A stretch of DNA of 64,000 nucleotides, taken from NCBI GenBank assembly GCA_008360975.2, contig CM039182.1, forward strand, positions 149,734,656 through 149,798,655, given 5' to 3'. Below are positions 58,767-64,000 of the stretch, in pieces. Each line of letters opens with the position of its first letter. Positions within the stretch are counted from its first letter, which is position 1. Origin of the DNA: Lichenostomus cassidix (lineage: Eukaryota; Chordata; Aves; Passeriformes; Meliphagidae). Below the pieces are notes generated by a model. The model saw only the letters and a program-made list of their open reading frames with translations. It ran no database searches and was not told the origin of the DNA. The translations under genes and the position numbers were made by a program.

Positions 58767-58929
58767 CCTTGTGTCTTTTTTTCACGTTTCCTTGTGTCTG
58801 GTAAAGCTGGTGTGTCCCACCAAAGTCATGAGGAGAACAAACTGTTCCCCTCAAGCACAAAGATACCATCAGACATTCCCAACACTGCCATCTTGTTTTA
58901 ATTCCACGCTTTGGTAACTTCCAGTACCT

Positions 58930-59256
58930 GAAAAACCTACAAGAAGGCTGGAGAGGGACTTTTTCCAAGGGTGTGTGGTGACAGGACAAGGGAAAATGGC
59001 TTTGAGCTGAAGGAGGATAGATTGTGACTGGATATTGGGAAAAAATTCTTCCCTGTGAGGGTGGGGAGGCCCTGGAAAAGGTTGCCCAGAGAAGCTGTGG
59101 CTACCCCTGGATCCCTGGAAATGTCCAAGGCCAAGTTGGGTTGGGCTTGGAGCAACCTGGGATAGTGGAAGGTGTCTCTGCCCATGACAGGGGGATTAGA
59201 CAAGATGATCTTTCAGATCCCTTCCAATCCAAACCATTCCATGATTCTATGAATTC
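58930..59256 (+). mobile_element. CR1 LINE 3'-end fragment
   Basis: 'gtgacaggacaagggaaaat', 'gaaaaaattcttccctgtga', 'gaggccctggaaaaggttgc', 'aacctgggatagtggaaggt' and 'ccaaaccattccatgattct' occur in order. This is one of the best-preserved tails in the window. Confidence 0.93.
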
Positions 59257-59604
59257 CTGCTGGAATTGGCTTTACGAAGAGCCAGAATTAAACTGAGTTC
59301 ACTCTCAGTGAGTGCTGTGTTCACGAGCCCTGATGCTGAATAAACTGCTTCTGAGCCTCTCAGTAAATGAGAGTTACATTTGCACTTTGGTGCATTTTAA
59401 ATCACGAAACAAATATTGCTGTGTGCCCAGCCAGGCAGGGCTCCCCACCAGACTGCAGTGCATTCACACCTAGCCCTGTTCCCCTGCTCAAAAAGGATTA
59501 AAAGCTCTGCTGCATTGCTGTGTGGGGAGCCCTTGGTTTTACCTCTCCTCTAGAGTGAAGTCTGCACTGCACAGCAGCAGTTTCGGGGCTGAACTCCAGA
59601 ACTT

Positions 59605-59812
59605 GAGGTTTAGCTTGGATATTGGGAAGGAATTATTCCTTGCAAAGGTGGTGAGGCCCTGGAATGGAATTCCCAGAGAATCTGTGGCTGCCCCATCCCT
59701 GGAAGTGTCCAAGGCCAGGTTGGACAGGGCTTGGAGCAACCTGGGATAGTGGAATTTGTCCCAGCCCATGACAGGGGGTGTGAATGAGATGATCTTGAAG
59801 GTCCTTTCAGCT
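59605..59812 (+). mobile_element. CR1 LINE 3'-end fragment
   Basis: 'cttggatattgggaaggaat', 'ggtgaggccctggaatgg', 'aaggccaggttggacagggc', 'aacctgggatagtggaattt' and 'gatgatcttgaaggtccttt'. It lies only 350 bases after the preceding copy and in the same orientation, but the two differ in detail, so they are separate insertions. Confidence 0.9.
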
Positions 59813-60537
59813 CAGTTCAGTTTTGTTTCCACTTTGTAATGGGAACTCACAAGGCACTTCAAATGGACACTGCAGGCTTTCAGGGCCCAATATTTTCAGC
59901 CTGCAGAAGGAAGGAAAAGCTTTAATCACAGCACATCCCTCCCTGGGGAGGAGGGGACAAGAGGTGACGAGATAAACCAGAAAAGGCTACCCAGAGTCTT
60001 TTTAAAGCATCTTCCAACCATTTTTGTTTCTCATCCCATTCACAGGGGTAAAAAAACCCCTGACATCCAGCTATGGGACATGGTCTTGAGGGCATTCTGG
60101 GGACAGCTGCAGGTGTTGAAGGCATTGCAGAACCAATCTTGGTGTTAAAGACTCTCAGGGCAAAACTGGTGGAAGGGTGTGAAATGTGTGACAAGGCTGT
60201 AAATGTCAATCCAGCTGGATTTTTATCATGTGCCAAGGGTGGCCCAACCTCAGTGGAGTAGCCTTCATCAGGATATTCAACCTGGGAGCAAAGATTTCAG
60301 CCAGTTTGATCCTTCTTTTTATTGTATGTGGGATGAGGTTTTTCTCTAACAATAAAAACACAGCTGAGCAGCAGGATGGGGTTTGTCCCATCAAGAGTGA
60401 CCCATCAAAGGCTTGGCCTTGTCTCCAAGCTGTAAATGCAGAGAGATCAGAGCCAGTGCTGAGTTTAGGGAGGTTGTGGTAGTATTTAATATTTACCATT
60501 TAGCTGGCCAGACTGGTCCACTTAGTCATGAGCTGAG

Positions 60538-60556
60538 GAGAGAGAGAGAGAGAGAG
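60538..60556 (+). repeat. Short (GA)n run
   Basis: About nine GA units; a minor microsatellite. Confidence 0.9.
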
Positions 60557-62921
60557 GTTGAAATTAATAATTGAATATATTCTGCAGGATTTGGAGTGTG
60601 CCTGTTGTTGTGTGAGTGGAGATTCCCAGCAGCCATTCACTCACCCTTTATTACTCAGGACACTCCATCTGTGATGAGGGTAGGAGGCCACAAGAGGATT
60701 TTCCCCTTCTCTTGTCTGAACTGCATTTGAAAGGACCTTTGGCAGTTGTTTGGAGCATTCTGGGGTGGCATAGAAGCTTCACTTCCACTCTTAAAGAACA
60801 TCTGAGAGGTACCAGAGGTCTAAAGGACTTGCCACTGATCACATCCTTAGATGAGGCTGAGTGCCTGAATAATAACCCTCCTTTTAGCTGGTGCTCCAGG
60901 GACTGCCCTGGACCTCTAAAGCTTCACAAACAGCCTCCTAAAGCTTGAAGTGAATAATTGAGGTTGTGCCTCTGGTGCTGGCAGCTCACATCCTTCCCCG
61001 CAAGAGAGCCCATCAGAAGTTTTCTGAGAGCAGAACCTGCACACAGCAAATTTCTTGGGGTCCTGGAGTGTCATTGCATCAGGGCTGTTGTGACCCCCAG
61101 GCATCTCAGCAGCTCCTGGGTTAATTTCTGAATAAACACTGGTGGGCCAGCCCTGATTCCCTGCTGTAATCTCAGTTATACAAAATATTGTGTTGAGGCT
61201 GCTTGGTTTTACAGAGAGGTGAATTTACTGAGGTGAGAGCTGCTGCTGGCAGGGCTGGAAAGTGTAAAAAAGGGTTTAGTGGAAGTCAACCCTTCCCAGG
61301 ATGAGGACAAAAGCCACCACCTCCCATCTGGGCTGTGGCAGAGTCACAAAAGGATCAGATGTTTTCCAAAAAGGTTTTTTTTGATTTTTTTTTTTTTTTT
61401 TTTGGTGATGAACACAAGAGCTGCTGTCAGTCGAGGAAACACTGCTTAGGAATTGTTAAACCATTCACTTCCTCCCTTCCAGTGATGATTTTATTTTAAA
61501 AAAAATCAGTGAAGAGAACCCTTGGAAAGTACAAGGGAACCTCTTAGCTGAATGCAAATATCTCTGTGCCTTGTAGGCACGAGGCTGAAAGCATCTCCAC
61601 TAGACTGGGGTTTGCTGTCAGTTCTGTTTCTTGGGTATTCCTTCACCCTTTCCTTTCCCTTGCTGCCAGCCAGCACCTCTGACAGCCTTGGAAATGCTTG
61701 GATGGAGAGCTCTGGCAGGGAGGTCAGGCAGTCAGGAGGGATCAGGGCCAGAGCTTGGTGATGTGTGATCTCACCTCCAAAATTCCTGATGCTCCCAGGG
61801 CAGCAGGAGCTGCCAGAGACCCCCAGGAATGGGGAATCTCTTTGCACCAAGTCCTCATCACTAATTGCAGTGCAGGACTGGCAGATTTCTTCATCTGAGC
61901 CACCAGTTGGAAGAGACACTGAGAAAAAAAACATCTCAGAATTGGGATAGAGCACTGGATAAAAAGGTTTGGACAAGACTGGGATTTGGGAGTCCTCCTC
62001 TTGTGTTTAGGGAGACCTCCAATTATTAGATCTCCACATCTTCATTTTTATTCCCTCCCTCCTCAGCTCCTGCAAAATTCATTTTATTATTGCAGCTGCT
62101 CAGACAGTTTGTGAAAGAGCAGCTTGCTATCAGGAAGAAATCAGAATGGATTAAATTAGCACGTTACAGGTTTAATTTAGACATAAACAAGATTCAGACC
62201 TTGGAGAAAACCAGAATATCCTAATTCTCAACTTGAAATACTTCGTTTTTAGAACTATTCCTGGTTTTGGGTTGAAAAAACATGACTTTTTTTGCAACTA
62301 AGAATTAATAAAAGAACATGAAATGTTTCCAGGATTTTTTTTTTTTCCCAGGGAGCATCAGTTTGCTCCTGATGCAGAATGAAAGCATCTTGCTGAGGGC
62401 AGAGGCACGCAAGTGAATTACTGCAGGGTGAGCTGAGTTACGAGCTTGGAGAAAGTCTCCTCTCCATTGTGGTTTGCTGCTCTCCTCCTGTGCTGACTGC
62501 ACGGTGGTTTCCTGCTGAAACAGGATTACTCCATCCCACATTTTCTCCAGGGTTCTGCCCTGTCAAAGCGTGCAAACTTTCCCAGGGGCTGCTGACACAG
62601 TGTAAATTCCCATCCTCTCCTGCCCTGAAGCTCCTAATTTGTGTGTCCATGCCCTGAATTGTTGGATTCTCCATGAAAAAATGGGAATTTCAGCTGTGGT
62701 GCTGCTTTAGCTGTTTCTGGCTGTCACAGAGCTGCAGATTTCTTGGGTCCAACCACCTGCTCAGGCAGGGTCACCTGGAGGTTGTGCCCAGATGGATTTT
62801 AAAGGTCTCTAAGGATGGAGATTTCACAGCTGCTCTGCTCATCTTTTGGCATTGCTCGGTCTCTCTCATAGGGGAAAAAGTGCTTTTTTCTTGACTTTAC
62901 AGTCAAACCTGAAAAACAAAC

Positions 62922-63095
62922 AGTCACAGAATGGTTTGGGTTGGAAAAGACCTTCAAGGTCATCGAGCTCCACCCCCTGCCATGGGCTGGGACACCTTCC
63001 ACTATCCCAGGTTGCTTCAAGCCTTGTCCACCTGGCCTTGGACACTTCCAGGGATGGGGAAGCCACAGGTTTTCTGGGCAATCTGGGTCAGGACC
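62922..63095 (-). mobile_element. CR1 LINE 3'-end fragment, antisense
   Basis: The reverse-complement tail CACAGAATGGTTTGGG is followed by 'aaagaccttcaaggtcatcg', 'ccccctgccatgggctggga', 'ttccactatcccaggttgct' and 'gacacttccagggatgggga'. Confidence 0.92.
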
Positions 63096-63798
63096 TCAAC
63101 CAAGAGGTCTTAACCAAGGGCTCCCTCAGTTTGAGAAGGCATCAGGCAGTTCAGGAGCCCAAATTCCACATCTGGTCAGTGCAGAAGGGAGATGTCCTTC
63201 TCAGGTTCCATGGTGTGAGGGAGAATGAACAGACTGGTTTCCAAAAAGGGCAACACACACCTCAAATTCAGCTCATTTTCTAAGGAATTCCACTCGAGGA
63301 GTGCTGTGAATTCCCACCTCCTTCCTCTTTAACTTTCCCCATGGAGGAAATCTCAGAGGGAGGGAAGAAATGTCCTGCACCCCTGGACCTAAACCCCTGG
63401 CAGACACAGGGCTCAGCAAACGAGCAAAGGGACAATTTCCACTCTTCCTGCGCTTTTCCCTGAGTAAGTAGGACAAAAGCATCATCTTGCCAGCAAAAAT
63501 GCTGCAGCTGCTTCCAGGACCTGGTCTGAAACAGAGCACTCTCCTTAATTTTGCATGAATTCCCCTGTCAAATGTCATCCTGCAGGCAGATCCCCAGGCA
63601 GAGGAGCTTTTATGCAAGTTCGGGAGAAATGGGAAGCAAAACTTACTTGATTTAAGGTCTGAGCTTTTTTAGTTTCTTGGGGTTTTTTTGCCATGGGATG
63701 TCACCTCCCAGGCTGAACTCTGCAGGCAAAGGGAAGAGGCCAACGTGTGCCTGTTGGGGACATTTGCCACTGGGTGACTTTCTCTTTTCATTTTCCAG

Positions 63799-63865
63799 CT
63801 GCTGGCTGTCGTTAGAGGGAGGACTCCTCTATGCCTTCGTGGGACCGGCGGCTGCTGTCGTTTTG
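63799..63865 (+). CDS. ADGRB2: ADGRB2 exon: second extracellular loop and start of TM5
   Basis: One base completes the Tyr codon and 22 codons follow. The first is the loop Cys (YCWLS) that pairs with the TM3 cysteine; then come [12 protein letters not shown] and AAAVVL, the beginning of TM5. The acceptor has a strong pyrimidine tract (TTTTCATTTTCCAG). The exon must end at Leu (TTG, 63863-63865), because the family continues Val-Asn-Met and the next base triplets here (GTA TTT AAG) do not fit. The donor, GTATTT after a G, is weak. Reading on would reach a stop at about 63881. The following exons are outside the window. Confidence 0.9.
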
Positions 63866-64000
63866 GTATTTAAGTTTGTCTGAAATCTTTCTTTTTTTTT
63901 CTTCTATCTTATGGCACTTTCCTTGTTCTTCCAACCCAAGAATGCCCCTCTTTATTTCCACTCATGTTTTGAAGAGCTTCCTCCTTCAGGAATAATGAGC
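63866..64000 (+). other. ADGRB2: Start of the intron after the TM5 exon, incomplete
   Basis: It begins GTATTT and is T-rich. Nothing else is recognised up to the window end. Confidence 0.8.

Larger units (their letters stand above)
57339..63798 (+). other. ADGRB2: Intron between the TM4 and TM5 exons, 6.5 kb
   Basis: It starts GTGAGT and ends TTTTCATTTTCCAG; phase 2. Contents: CR1 copies at 58698, 58930, 59605 and 62922 (the last antisense), a short GA repeat at 60538, a T run near 61390 and a two-copy 15-bp duplication at 58298-58331 (GCAGCCTAAAATCCT). I see no gene in the stretches 57340-58690, 59815-62920 or 63100-63790. Confidence 0.88.
20839..63865 (+). other. ADGRB2: Adhesion GPCR of the BAI group, ADGRB2 (BAI2), partial gene
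   Basis: Six exons join in frame to give the last part of the GPS and tethered agonist, then TM1 to the start of TM5. BAI receptors are adhesion GPCRs of the plasma membrane, expressed mainly in brain. Their long extracellular parts carry thrombospondin repeats, and their seven-helix part signals through G proteins and scaffold partners. The assignment to ADGRB2 rests on diagnostic residues that I remember as separating it from ADGRB1 and ADGRB3: the TM1 with [34 protein letters not shown] at the end of TM2, and FTKAKGY after TM4. ADGRB3 would have NILILVGQTQTHNK and FTRTKGY. Neither end of the gene is in the window. The introns are long for a bird gene. Confidence 0.85.

Noticed and set aside
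40475..63865. Assignment to ADGRB1 or ADGRB3
   Set aside because: The remembered TM1, TM2-end and post-TM4 residues of those paralogs differ from this sequence at several places, while those of ADGRB2 match.
1..64000. tRNA, rRNA, CRISPR arrays and operon-like gene clusters
   Set aside because: None was seen on either strand by eye; the sequence is vertebrate intronic in character. A covariance-model scan was not possible here.

Overview
The window looks like bird genomic DNA, probably from a songbird. It carries about thirty fragments of CR1 LINE retrotransposons, many ending in the avian 3' tail of the ATTCTATGATTCT type. It also has tandem repeats, GT-AG introns and no prokaryotic gene organisation. 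No complete gene lies inside it.

The only gene I can support is a part of an adhesion G-protein-coupled receptor of the BAI group on the + strand, best matched to ADGRB2 (BAI2). Six consecutive coding exons join in frame (637 coding bases, 212 whole codons). They lie at 20839-20980 (end of the GAIN domain with the GPS and tethered agonist), 40475-40578 (TM1), 48043-48145 (TM2), 52434-52584 (TM3 to early TM4), 57269-57338 (TM4) and 63799-63865 (second extracellular loop to TM5). All have GT donors and AG acceptors and compatible phases. The rest of TM5 to TM7 and the cytoplasmic tail lie beyond 64000. The thrombospondin repeats, hormone-receptor domain and most of GAIN were not found in the 20.8 kb upstream.

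Layout: 1-19.8 kb is non-coding sequence with CR1 fragments and two AGAAT-type microsatellites. From 19.8 to 21.8 kb there is an unusual stack: a TATC microsatellite, a 42-bp minisatellite, a G-rich quadruplex-prone stretch and a CpG island that encloses the GPS exon. From 21 to 64 kb there are large introns (19.5, 7.5, 4.3, 4.7 and 6.5 kb) with CR1 copies, including a decayed CR1 reverse-transcriptase body at 44.7-46.0 kb, and a 379-base pure purine tract at 55.8-56.2 kb.

The points most worth a second look are four: the GPS with Arg in place of the usual His; the CpG island at the GPS exon together with two methionines just before TM1 (a possible internal promoter for a 7TM-only receptor); the homopurine tract that switches from AAGGG to AAAGG units; and the sense-strand bias of CR1 copies inside the introns. 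I found no previously undescribed system that the sequence alone can prove.
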